Assembly (NCBI GenBank): GCA_964458575.1
Contig: CAYWMD010000020.1
Span: 1 to 64,000 of the forward strand
Direction of reading: 5' to 3'
DNA length: 64,000 nucleotides
Source: CAYWMD01 sp964458575
Lineage (GTDB): Bacteria > Verrucomicrobiota > Verrucomicrobiia > Limisphaerales > JADLHS01
The position numbers and the translations under genes were made by a program. This document shows, piece after piece, positions 54,757 through 63,288 of the stretch (its first letter is position 1; every line of letters starts with the position of its first letter). A model generated the notes under the pieces. The model worked only from the letters and a program-made list of their open reading frames with translations. It made no database searches and was not told the origin of the DNA.

Positions 54757-57700
54757 GCCAGTTCGATTTCCAGTTTCTCTCCCGCTTGCAATCGCAGTGG
54801 TGACGCAAACTGGATGCGCGCACGTTGCTCCTTCAAGTCCAGTTTCGCAGGAACATTCTTCCCGGCAACGCGAACCGCAAACGTACCGCCCCCCACCTTC
54901 ATTCCACCAGCCACTGCGAGTTCGAGTGTGCGGAGCCCCAGTGTGCCTGAGCCGAGTTCGATGGTTGCCCGTTGCCGACCGGCCTCCGCTTGTTGCGCAA
55001 ACGTTCCCCAGCCTTCCGCGGCCGTGAAGAGCGTCTTGAAGTTCTCAGGTTTCAGTTTGGGCGCGAACGCAAGCCGCTGTGCCGGGCCGTCGTAGTAACA
55101 ACCGGCGAGCGCGGTGACGAGCGACCAAGAAGACATGGCGCGCGCATAGTGGCCGCCACATTCGAGTTCATTCCACGGATTGCGCGGAATCGGCGCCCGC
55201 GGGATCCCATTGTAACGGTCGCGCGCCCCCTTCACGATGGCGAAGCCTTCTTCGATCAAGCCCTCCCAAAGCATGTGCCCGGCGACCTGGTATTCGATGC
55301 CGGTCCAGACTTCGTCGGAGTAGAGCATCACGTGTTTGGGGCGACCACCTTTGGGCCAGGTGCAAATGATGAGGCCTTTGTCGCGCGCGCCGGCAAACGC
55401 GCGCGGCGAATGTTTCCAACCCGTCAGGTCGGATTTCCAGTTGTATTTGAAAATGGACTGCAACGCAGAGACGACTTTTTCGCGCGGGAACAAATAGCCA
55501 AGCCCGAGTTGATGCGCCCACCATTGGCCGATGAGTTGGTCGCTCATGCAACCCGGGCCGACTTCGCCGGGGCGCGCTTTGTAGTTCGGCAGGTGTTGCT
55601 GAAAATACTCGCCGTTCCAGCAAAGCTCGATTTGCTTCGCGCTGCCCTTCTCGAAAATCTCGTGAAACCGCGCCGCGGTCGTCCGGTCGCCAACGCGCTT
55701 GGCCCATTCCTCACCCGCGCGCAACGCAGCGAGATAGTAGCCGCTGATGAACGTCGTCACGCCATGCAATGCCTGGTCGTAGGTGTTCCACTGGTCGTCT
55801 TCAAGATAACCGGCAGGCTGGTCGCCGTGGCCTTTGGCATCGCGTTCGATCAGGTATTCGACGGCGCGTTTGATGTGCGGCCAATACTCCTTGAAGCAGC
55901 CTTCGTCCGGCGAGTTCAACGCTTCGCGATATGCTTTGAGCACGCAACTGGCGTGGCCGTCGGCAAAAGGCTTTTCGCCGGTGGGATGTGGCGGCGACGG
56001 GACATCGGTTCGATTGTTGACGCCGCCGTCCTCGCGCTGCTGGTGTTTGAAATCAATCCGCCGCATCTCGCGTTCGAGGTCGGGGAAAAAGCAGGCCAGC
56101 GTCTGTTCATAACCCCAGACGTGCGTGCAGGTCGGCGGACAGCAACCGTTCGAACCTTCCCAACCGTAAATGTCGCCGTTGGCGATGCGGAACACGACGC
56201 CGATGTGCCGGATGATCGCCGCGTTGGCCGTCACGCAATCCAGCAACCACCACGGCAGCGTGCTGTCGTAGAAGGTGTCGCGAAAAGCCGCGGTCTTGCT
56301 ACGCAACGCCGCGAAATTCGTCGAAGTCACCTGCGACCCGGAGCGCGAGTTGTCCTCAACTCGCAGCGCGTTGGGCGTGCGAGCCGCTGCGGATTGAGAC
56401 AATCCGCGCTCCGCCGCCTCGCGCGCCACAGCTGTCGCGTCCGGCCACAGCGTTGCGTAATGACAGCCCATCCAGACCCCTTCGGGTTTGTTTTTGTCGT
56501 CGTTGTATTTGTTTGGGTAGTGCCAAGTCAGCAGGAAAGGCAACTCCGCCGAACCCCCTGCCGGCACCTCCACGGTTGCAACGACCGCGCCGCCAACCGT
56601 TCGTCCGGTCGGCGTTGGCGAGTTTGCCTTCGCTTCGTCAACGCTTGTGAAAGTTCCGTCCGCGCTAAACTTCTTCCAGGTCTCATCCCACTTTTCGAAC
56701 GCCGGCTCGACGGTGATCCGTCCGTTCAAGGCGACCAATGCGAGCGAGCCGAAACCCGGCGCATTGGCAAGCGTTCCGTCAGTCCCGACGAACTTCGCCC
56801 CGACCAACGCGCAGAGCGTTTCGTAAGCGCGCTGACGCGCCGGAACGTTGTTGGACATCGGCGGTGGAAGAATCGGCCCGGCGGCCAGCACCACCTGCCC
56901 TTTGCCCACGCGGCGGGTCAGCAAACGCAAAGCATTTGCCGCGGATGTTTCCTTTGAGTCCGGCAAGAGCGCAAGATTCTCAAACTGAATCGTGTTCGCA
57001 TCGTCCTTGGCCTTCACCGTCCGCGCCGCGCTGAAGCGGGCGGGCAAAAGTTCTTCCAACAATTCCATCACCGCGCGGTCACCGGGCACGTCGGTGAATT
57101 CGATCTGATCCACCTCGATGTGGCCTAAGTTGGTTTTCTTCTGGTCGGAGATTTCAATTTGCGCGGTTTTGCCGACGAACTCGCGCACGTTCCACGACGC
57201 CAGCCGGAGCCGCCCGTCCTCTTTCGCCGAGGTCGTGGCGCGGACGGTCTTGCCATCCACAAGGAGACGAACTTCCAGCGCGCCCGAACCGCCGCCGCCG
57301 ATGAGGAAGCGAATGAAGTTTCGTTCGACAGTGAAAGGTTTGCTGCGGAGATCACCTTGCGCGCCTTCGCCGCCGTGATGGCTGTTCGCGAAGCCCTGGC
57401 CGAGAAAACCGCTGATATTGGCCTGATCGGGCAGCGAGCCGCGCGCGGGCGCGTTTCCAAACGCCGAACCTTCCACCTGCCACTTGTCGAACCCACCCTC
57501 GAAATCCTCGAACACAATGTCCGGACGATGCTGAACTTCGCCGACGGGTTTGCCGCCGCTCCACGAGGCGTAGGCGTCAATCAAAGGCAATTCCTTGCCG
57601 GAGACAACCAGTGTCGCGCCCGCGCGGACGGCGTCACGGGCGGATTGGAGCAGCGCCAGCGGTGAATCAACGGATGCCTCCTCCAACCACACAACGGTAT

Positions 57701-58643
57701 GCGTTGCATCACCGAGCTTTTCTACGGCCGGCAAGTTGTCCACCCAATCCACGGCGAGATTCTTGGGACGATCCGGCGGCGGCGACTTCAAAAGCTTCAA
57801 GATCGGCGCTGCGTAAATGGTCACCGCTTTGTCGAGCGATGGTTCGCGTCCGGGTTTGGCGCGCAGGACCAGACCGCCCGCCGTGCCTTCGCGAAACGGT
57901 TCGTTCACGTTGCCGCCGTAATTCGGGCGGGCGTTCGTGCGAAGCAGTTGGGTTACGTCACCACCCGGCTCGGAACGCGCGCGACCGGTCTTTTGCTCCG
58001 AGGCATCGTAGCCCACCGGGTTTTGCATGAATGCGCCGAGGGAAACGGTTTGCGGTTTGTCGCCGGGATTGGTGACTTTGAAAACGAACGCCGCGAGCGG
58101 CATGGACGACATGCGCGTATCATGCGGCGCGAACGGGCTGAACGCGGACAACTCCAGCTTCACCGGCAGCGCAGAATCCTCAAAGCGCAAGTTGGCGAAC
58201 GGATAATCGCCGGTCATTTCAATCAACGGCACGCGCGGCCAGTCCGGCCCGCCAGTGGTTTGCAGCAAGCGCGCGGTCTTGCCCGCCTTCACCCCAAAGT
58301 AAAACGGCACGTGCCCATCGCGCAGCGTGTTGAACAATTGCCACGTCGTGAGCTGTCCATCAGCGCCGATCTCGAAATTCCCCGTGCCGATACCGCCAAG
58401 GTGCATCCGCGCGTCGGTGTGCTTGTCCGAGCGATAGACGAGGGGACTGGCTGGATCAAACAACTGCTTTTTCCACGTGTCCAGGTCGGGTTGCGGTTCG
58501 AGCGCGAACGCGGAAGGCCCGAGCATCGCCGTGGCCGTCCCAGCGCTGAGCAGCGAGAGAAAGTCACGCCGATTCAGTCCGTCGTTGGGTGGTTCGTATT
58601 CGGGGCCGCAGCACCCGCCCGCGCAATCGCATTGTCGTTTCAT
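54753..58643 (-). CDS. Exported GH116-family glycosidase (GBA2-like) with inserted module
   Basis: A 1296-aa Tat-type exported protein: NRRDFLSLLSAGTATAMLG after a cysteine cluster CDCAGGCCG. The N-terminal GH116 beta-sandwich (about 50-330 onward; HLGGIGTGNFEIGADGQLT) is interrupted by a jelly-roll-like module (about 374-516, FEDFEGGFDKWQVEGSAF ... VDQIEFTDVP). The (alpha/alpha)6 catalytic domain runs about 780-1220 with WGYEQTLACFFPDLERE, GYLEDDQWNTYDQALHG, GPGCMSDQLIGQWWAHQLG and WNELECGGHYARAMSSW. Family members are beta-glucosidases, beta-xylosidases or glucosylceramidases. It is coupled to the trehalase-like gene. Length is well above the usual 800-950 residues because of the insertion. 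Start 58643 is chosen over an extension. Confidence 0.92.
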   Translation of the reverse strand: MKRQCDCAGGCCGPEYEPPNDGLNRRDFLSLLSAGTATAMLGPSAFALEPQPDLDTWKKQLFDPASPLVYRSDKHTDARMHLGGIGTGNFEIGADGQLTTWQLFNTLRDGHVPFYFGVKAGKTARLLQTTGGPDWPRVPLIEMTGDYPFANLRFEDSALPVKLELSAFSPFAPHDTRMSSMPLAAFVFKVTNPGDKPQTVSLGAFMQNPVGYDASEQKTGRARSEPGGDVTQLLRTNARPNYGGNVNEPFREGTAGGLVLRAKPGREPSLDKAVTIYAAPILKLLKSPPPDRPKNLAVDWVDNLPAVEKLGDATHTVVWLEEASVDSPLALLQSARDAVRAGATLVVSGKELPLIDAYASWSGGKPVGEVQHRPDIVFEDFEGGFDKWQVEGSAFGNAPARGSLPDQANISGFLGQGFANSHHGGEGAQGDLRSKPFTVERNFIRFLIGGGGSGALEVRLLVDGKTVRATTSAKEDGRLRLASWNVREFVGKTAQIEISDQKKTNLGHIEVDQIEFTDVPGDRAVMELLEELLPARFSAARTVKAKDDANTIQFENLALLPDSKETSAANALRLLTRRVGKGQVVLAAGPILPPPMSNNVPARQRAYETLCALVGAKFVGTDGTLANAPGFGSLALVALNGRITVEPAFEKWDETWKKFSADGTFTSVDEAKANSPTPTGRTVGGAVVATVEVPAGGSAELPFLLTWHYPNKYNDDKNKPEGVWMGCHYATLWPDATAVAREAAERGLSQSAAARTPNALRVEDNSRSGSQVTSTNFAALRSKTAAFRDTFYDSTLPWWLLDCVTANAAIIRHIGVVFRIANGDIYGWEGSNGCCPPTCTHVWGYEQTLACFFPDLEREMRRIDFKHQQREDGGVNNRTDVPSPPHPTGEKPFADGHASCVLKAYREALNSPDEGCFKEYWPHIKRAVEYLIERDAKGHGDQPAGYLEDDQWNTYDQALHGVTTFISGYYLAALRAGEEWAKRVGDRTTAARFHEIFEKGSAKQIELCWNGEYFQQHLPNYKARPGEVGPGCMSDQLIGQWWAHQLGLGYLFPREKVVSALQSIFKYNWKSDLTGWKHSPRAFAGARDKGLIICTWPKGGRPKHVMLYSDEVWTGIEYQVAGHMLWEGLIEEGFAIVKGARDRYNGIPRAPIPRNPWNELECGGHYARAMSSWSLVTALAGCYYDGPAQRLAFAPKLKPENFKTLFTAAEGWGTFAQQAEAGRQRATIELGSGTLGLRTLELAVAGGMKVGGGTFAVRVAGKNVPAKLDLKEQRARIQFASPLRLQAGEKLEIELA

Positions 58644-59116
58644 TCGGGAACGAGAGTAGTCGCGCGAGCGAAAACGGAGCAAGCGGGAAGCGGAGAGGGC
58701 AACGAGATTGTGTGTTAACGCTCGCCCTCATCCTGACCTTCTCCCCGGGGAGAAGGAACAGCATTCGTTCAACTCACATTTTGCGAGTAACCGTTCGGCA
58801 AATCCAGTCACACAAGTATCAACTGGACTGGGTGCGATTCCCCCTCTCCCAGCGGGAGAGGGCTGGGGTGAGGGAGAGTGTTGCGACGACTGACGATTCA
58901 TGAAACGATCAACTCCGTGCGACCGATTCACGCTCACCCTACCCCTCTCCCTGAGGGAGAGGGGAGAGCCATCCTACATCTCAAGTTTGCGGATGACGGT
59001 TTGGCAAATCCAGTCACGCGATTTTCGACGAGTGGGAAAACGTTTCGCCTAGGTGGAACGCGCCCCTACCAACGTTTCATCTGGCATCACACTGCCGAAT
59101 CCGATATTGGAGAGAC
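58644..59116. other. Intergenic region rich in palindromic repeats
   Basis: Between divergent GH116 and GH172 genes. It has three imperfect palindromes of the CTCTCC...GGAGAG type (about 58725-58760, 58846-58885 and 58935-58970), each with a CACCCC/GGGGTGAGG-like flank. No gene is seen; promoters for both sides should lie near its ends. Confidence 0.7.
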
Positions 59117-61267
59117 ATGCGGTACGCGTTGATTCTTTTCCTTTCGGGTATTCTCGCGGTCACAACTGCCACGGCTGACTCCGGCCAACCAGCCATCACG
59201 ACCGGTTCTTTGCTGGAAGAGATGACCGACTTGGGCCAGTTGGCGCGCTGGCCGCAACCGGCCTATCGCACCATCCAGTTTTCCAGCTATGACCGCCAGT
59301 CCACCACGAGCGAAGCGTCCAAGTGGTTTTCCAACGCGGACGGTTTTGGAAAGGAACCGATTCCCGCGTTTGCCAAGGTCCTGCGCGAACCGCGCGACGG
59401 TCAATCGGGACTCTATCTTTTGGCGGAAGTGCAAGGTCCGGGCGCCATTGCGCGCGGCTGGTCGGCGGGCATGGGCGGCGTGTTGCGCGTGTATGTTGAT
59501 CCCAAAGGTGATGCCACCGGCGCCAGCAAAGCCGGATTGATTTGGGACGGCACGGGTTACGATTTCTTCGCGCGGCGGGCGAGCAATTATCTGAAGTCCG
59601 CCGGCATCCAACTCGACGCCGGTGACGCGTTCATTCAACAGGATGCGGATTACTTGCCGATCCCGTTCGCGCGCGGCTTGCGCGTGACGTGGGAAGGAAA
59701 CATCAAGGACCTGCATTTCTACCATCTCCAGGTTCGCGAGTACGCCAAAGGAACAAAGGTACGCTCATTTGACCCGAAGAAAGACCTCAAAGAATTTGAA
59801 CCGCAATTACGTGCGGCGGTGGTCGGGCTGACGCAGCCTTCAAGCGAACGTCCCTTCACCCCAGCCCTCTCCCCATCGGATGGGGAGAGCGTGTCCGAAG
59901 GACGGGTGAGGGGTAACTCAATACGTCTCGAAGCCGTCCTCAACGCGGGCACGAACTGGGCTTGGTCACCTGAACGCGAAGGCCCGGGTGCGGTGCGCGA
60001 ATTGAAACTCCGACTCCGAGCCGACGCGCTCGACACGGCGTTGCGCGGTTGCCTGCTGCGAATCGCTTTCGACGGCTCGCAACGTCCGCAGGTGGAAGCG
60101 CCCGTGGGCGATTTCTTCGGGTCCGGTCCGGGCGTGAATCCGCTTTGCTCCCTGCCCTTCAGCGTTGAGCCGGATGGCACAATGACCTGCCGCTTCGTGA
60201 TGCCATACGAAAAAACTGTCCGGATCGAAATAGTGAATTACACGAAAGCGCCTGTTCGCCTCGCTGGCTCAATTCGCATTTCCCCATGGCAATGGGATGA
60301 GCGCTCGATGTATTTCCGCGCAAAGTGGCGCGCCGATCACGACCTGTTGGCTGGCGTGAGTCCTATTGACATTCCCTACACGGTCACCGTCGGCAAAGGC
60401 GTCTTCGTGGGCTGTACCGCCATCATTGTGAATCCGTCCGGCGTGCCGAGCGGCCACGGCAATTGGTGGGGCGAAGGCGACGAAAAAATCCTCGTGGACG
60501 GCGAACTGACGCCTTCAACTTTCGGCACCGGGTCGGAGGACTACTTCAACTACTCCTGGGGGCGGTCCGATTTGTTTGACCATCCGTTCTGTGGAGCGCC
60601 ATTGACCTCCGGCCCGGACACTTCGGGCTACCTCTCGAACCATCGCTTTCAAGTGTTGGACGCGATTCCTTTCGAGCGGTCACTGGCGGTGCTCATGGAA
60701 TTGTGGTGTCACAGCCGCGTGCCGGGTTTGAGCTACGCGCGCATCGCGTATCACTATGCGCGACCCGGCGCGGTGGATGATCATCGCGCGCTGATGCCAT
60801 CGGATTTGATCATACCGCCACTGCCGAAACGCAAACTATTTGGTGCGGGCGCCACGGCAGGAGCTCAAATCTTTTTAATGGACCAACTACATCCCGAAGC
60901 CAGCCCCGGTAGCGTGGAAACTGTGCCTTACCCGTTGGCGACCCAACTTGAACTCACCCAATGGCGCGCGGAAAAAGGCGGCAAGCTCAAGCTTGCCTTG
61001 CCAATTGAAAAGGATGGCCGCGCTGCGATTCATCTCGGAGCCGTGGGTCGCACGAATGGCGCAGTGGTCCGCGCATTGCTCGACGGCAAACCACTCCGGG
61101 CGGAAGACGGCGGGGAAAGTGTCGCCATGCGCACCGCCTACGCCCCACGCATTCTCAACCTGAATTTCAAACCCACGGATGCGAAGGCCGGTTCGCACGA
61201 ACTTGTTTTGGAATGTATTCAGCCCGGCCTGGTGGGATTGGATTTTGTTTGGGTGAAGATCAAATAA
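59117..61267 (+). CDS. Exported GH172 (DUF2961) glycosidase-like protein
   Basis: A 716-aa secreted protein with signal peptide 1-20. The DUF2961 domain, now GH172, starts at ITTGSLLEEMTDLGQLARWP and continues through FSSYDRQS, GTGSEDYFNYSWGR and PFCGAPLTSG; characterised members act on alpha-fructofuranosides or arabinofuranosides. The C-terminal 140 residues are a beta-sandwich. Between about residues 246 and 268 the reading frame passes through a palindromic repeat (PFTPALSPSDGESVSEG), clearly an insertion in frame. It precedes a TIM-barrel isomerase gene by 26 bases and looks like the first gene of a sugar operon. Confidence 0.9.
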   Translation: MRYALILFLSGILAVTTATADSGQPAITTGSLLEEMTDLGQLARWPQPAYRTIQFSSYDRQSTTSEASKWFSNADGFGKEPIPAFAKVLREPRDGQSGLYLLAEVQGPGAIARGWSAGMGGVLRVYVDPKGDATGASKAGLIWDGTGYDFFARRASNYLKSAGIQLDAGDAFIQQDADYLPIPFARGLRVTWEGNIKDLHFYHLQVREYAKGTKVRSFDPKKDLKEFEPQLRAAVVGLTQPSSERPFTPALSPSDGESVSEGRVRGNSIRLEAVLNAGTNWAWSPEREGPGAVRELKLRLRADALDTALRGCLLRIAFDGSQRPQVEAPVGDFFGSGPGVNPLCSLPFSVEPDGTMTCRFVMPYEKTVRIEIVNYTKAPVRLAGSIRISPWQWDERSMYFRAKWRADHDLLAGVSPIDIPYTVTVGKGVFVGCTAIIVNPSGVPSGHGNWWGEGDEKILVDGELTPSTFGTGSEDYFNYSWGRSDLFDHPFCGAPLTSGPDTSGYLSNHRFQVLDAIPFERSLAVLMELWCHSRVPGLSYARIAYHYARPGAVDDHRALMPSDLIIPPLPKRKLFGAGATAGAQIFLMDQLHPEASPGSVETVPYPLATQLELTQWRAEKGGKLKLALPIEKDGRAAIHLGAVGRTNGAVVRALLDGKPLRAEDGGESVAMRTAYAPRILNLNFKPTDAKAGSHELVLECIQPGLVGLDFVWVKIK
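59850..59918. repeat. Palindromic repeat inserted in the GH172 gene
   Basis: Arms CTCTCCCCATC (59867-59877) and GATGGGGAGAG (59879-59889) with CACCCC and GGTGAGGGG flanks, closely resembling the intergenic unit at 13480-13530. It sits in frame inside the coding region. Confidence 0.85.
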
Positions 61268-61293
61268 CTGCAACTCTCAACGACCGAAACACT

Positions 61294-62145
61294 ATGATTC
61301 AACTGGGACTCCACACCGATAATTGGCGGCCGCTGAGCGTTGGCTTTGAAGGCGCTTGCCAGAAAATCGCCGCGACCGGCCTCAAACACATCGAGTTTTG
61401 CGCCATTCACGGCCAGAACTTCATCGCCGCGCTGGGATATGATCCCGGCGTTTCGTTGCAATCCAACCCGCTCGCGATCCGTCGCTTCCTCGACAAGCTG
61501 GGGTTGCGCGTTTCACAAATTGACGGTTCGTATCCGATGATGGGTCCGAACGGCTCGGCCTTCGGCGTGCAATACGTCACGCAGAGCATCCGGTTCGCCG
61601 CCGAACTGGGTTGCCCGATGGTGGACACGGTGGACGGCGCGTTTGAAATCCCCGGCCTCTCGCGCAAGGAGGTTTTCCGCGTCACTTGTGACAATTACCG
61701 GCAATGCCTCTCCTGGGCCGAGGACTACAAGGTCGTCATAAACGTCGAACCGCACGGCCCATACACGAACGACATTGATTTCATGCAACGGTTGTTCAAG
61801 GAATTCGAGTCCGAGTATCTGCGCTGCAATTTCGATACCGGCAACACGTTCATCGCCGGCCACAATCCGCTGGACTACCTCAAGGCGCTGGGCAAATACA
61901 TTGTGCATTGCCACATCAAGGACGTCAGTCCGGCACTGGCGGCGGCGGTGCGCGGTGAGGAAACCGGCATCGGCAGTTCGGAAGTGCCCGTGGGCGGCGG
62001 TGTGAACGCGGAAAACATCCAACGCTGCCTGGATTATTTGAATCAGACCAAGTGGGACGGCGTCGTTTCCATTGAATGTCACGGGTCGGACGCGAACACT
62101 GCAGCCAGTGTCAAGTGGATGAAAGCGGCGGTGAAACGAAAGTAG
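61294..62145 (+). CDS. Sugar phosphate isomerase/epimerase-like TIM-barrel protein
   Basis: A 283-aa cytosolic AP-endonuclease-2-type TIM barrel as in xylose isomerase-like sugar epimerases. Motifs include GLKHIEFCAIHGQN, VVINVEPHGPYT, LRCNFDTGNTFIAGHNPLDY, GKYIVHCHIKDV and VVSIECHGSD, giving the usual metal-ligand set of Glu, Asp, His and Glu. The start at 61294 is the first ATG after the GH172 stop. It probably interconverts the sugar released by its neighbours. Confidence 0.92.
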   Translation: MIQLGLHTDNWRPLSVGFEGACQKIAATGLKHIEFCAIHGQNFIAALGYDPGVSLQSNPLAIRRFLDKLGLRVSQIDGSYPMMGPNGSAFGVQYVTQSIRFAAELGCPMVDTVDGAFEIPGLSRKEVFRVTCDNYRQCLSWAEDYKVVINVEPHGPYTNDIDFMQRLFKEFESEYLRCNFDTGNTFIAGHNPLDYLKALGKYIVHCHIKDVSPALAAAVRGEETGIGSSEVPVGGGVNAENIQRCLDYLNQTKWDGVVSIECHGSDANTAASVKWMKAAVKRK

Positions 62146-62266
62146 GACAGCGCGTCTCGCCTGTCCCGGCTGGGGAGAAAGTGGGAAAATGAGCGGGTGA
62201 GTGAGTAAGTGGGAAATGTAAATTCGCTGCGGCGACAAGAGTTTTCCGCCGCACGGGAAAGGCACT

Positions 62267-63238
62267 ATGGACAATGGGATGAATCGGCGGTCGTTCGTCA
62301 AAAGCGGTCTTCTGGGTTCAGCCGGGCTGGCGCTGGCCTTGAAGTCGCAAGGTCAGGATGCAAAACCTCCAGCCACTTCCACACCGGGGAATGACGTTCT
62401 CCCTAAAGGCCGCATCGCCAAGCTGGAAGTCAGTCGGCTCATCCTCGGTGGCAATCTGCTCACGCACCACACGCACAGTCGCGACTTGCAATACGTTTAT
62501 CGTCTTGCCGCGAAGTACAACACCGACGAGAAGATCATGGAGACGCTTGCGGTGGCGGAGAAGAACGGTATCAACACGCTCACGATTCACAACCCGCCAC
62601 ATGCCATCGAGGTGTTGCGGCGTTACCGCAAGGAACGCGGTGGCCGGATTCAATGGATTGTTTGTCCCACCGCGCCGGTCGAACCGGACATGGCCAAATA
62701 CCGCGCGCATGTCGAGGCGTTGATCAAGGACGGCTGCGAGGCAATTTATCTTTGGGGCGTGACCGCGGATGCGCTCGTGCGGGCAGGAAAAATAGACCTG
62801 GTCACAAAGGCCGTGGAGTTGCCGAAGGAATTCGGCGTGCCGTCCGGCGTTGGCGCGCACTCGCTCGACGTGATCAAAGCCTGCGAGCAGCACGGCATCC
62901 CCGCGGACTTTTACATCAAAACTTTCCACCATCACAGTTACCCGACCGGACCGAAACCGGAGGAAATCAAGGAGCCGTACAACGAATTCCCCGGCTACTG
63001 GTGCGCCAACCCGCAGGAAACCATTGACGTGATGAAGTCGGTGAAGAAGCCGTGGATTGCGTTCAAGGTCATGGCGGCGGGGGCAATTCCGCCGAAGAAC
63101 GCGTTTCGTTATGCCTTCAAGAACGGCGCAGACTTTGTGCTCGCGGGCATGTTCGACTTCGAAATTGCGGAGGACGCACAAATTGCCCGGGAGTCACTGG
63201 CCAGCGCCGCCGGGCGTGACCGACCCTGGGCGACGTGA
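62267..63238 (+). CDS. Tat-exported TIM-barrel protein, aldo/keto-reductase-like
   Basis: A 323-aa protein with a twin-arginine signal (MNRRSFVKSGLLGSAGLALAL). The mature part is a TIM barrel: KLEVSRLILGGNLL resembles the opening of aldo/keto reductases, followed by AVAEKNGINTLTIHNPP, CEAIYLWGVTADALV, GVPSGVGAHSLDVIKACEQH and KPWIAFKVMAAGAIPP. The typical catalytic Tyr/Lys pair could not be assigned. Such proteins are abundant in Verrucomicrobiota and Planctomycetota sugar clusters; the reaction is unknown. Confidence 0.82.
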   Translation: MDNGMNRRSFVKSGLLGSAGLALALKSQGQDAKPPATSTPGNDVLPKGRIAKLEVSRLILGGNLLTHHTHSRDLQYVYRLAAKYNTDEKIMETLAVAEKNGINTLTIHNPPHAIEVLRRYRKERGGRIQWIVCPTAPVEPDMAKYRAHVEALIKDGCEAIYLWGVTADALVRAGKIDLVTKAVELPKEFGVPSGVGAHSLDVIKACEQHGIPADFYIKTFHHHSYPTGPKPEEIKEPYNEFPGYWCANPQETIDVMKSVKKPWIAFKVMAAGAIPPKNAFRYAFKNGADFVLAGMFDFEIAEDAQIARESLASAAGRDRPWAT

Positions 63239-63288
63239 CTTTACAATTTTCTTCGCGACGGGCCGCCGTTTTCAGTAGGCTTTGTCCC

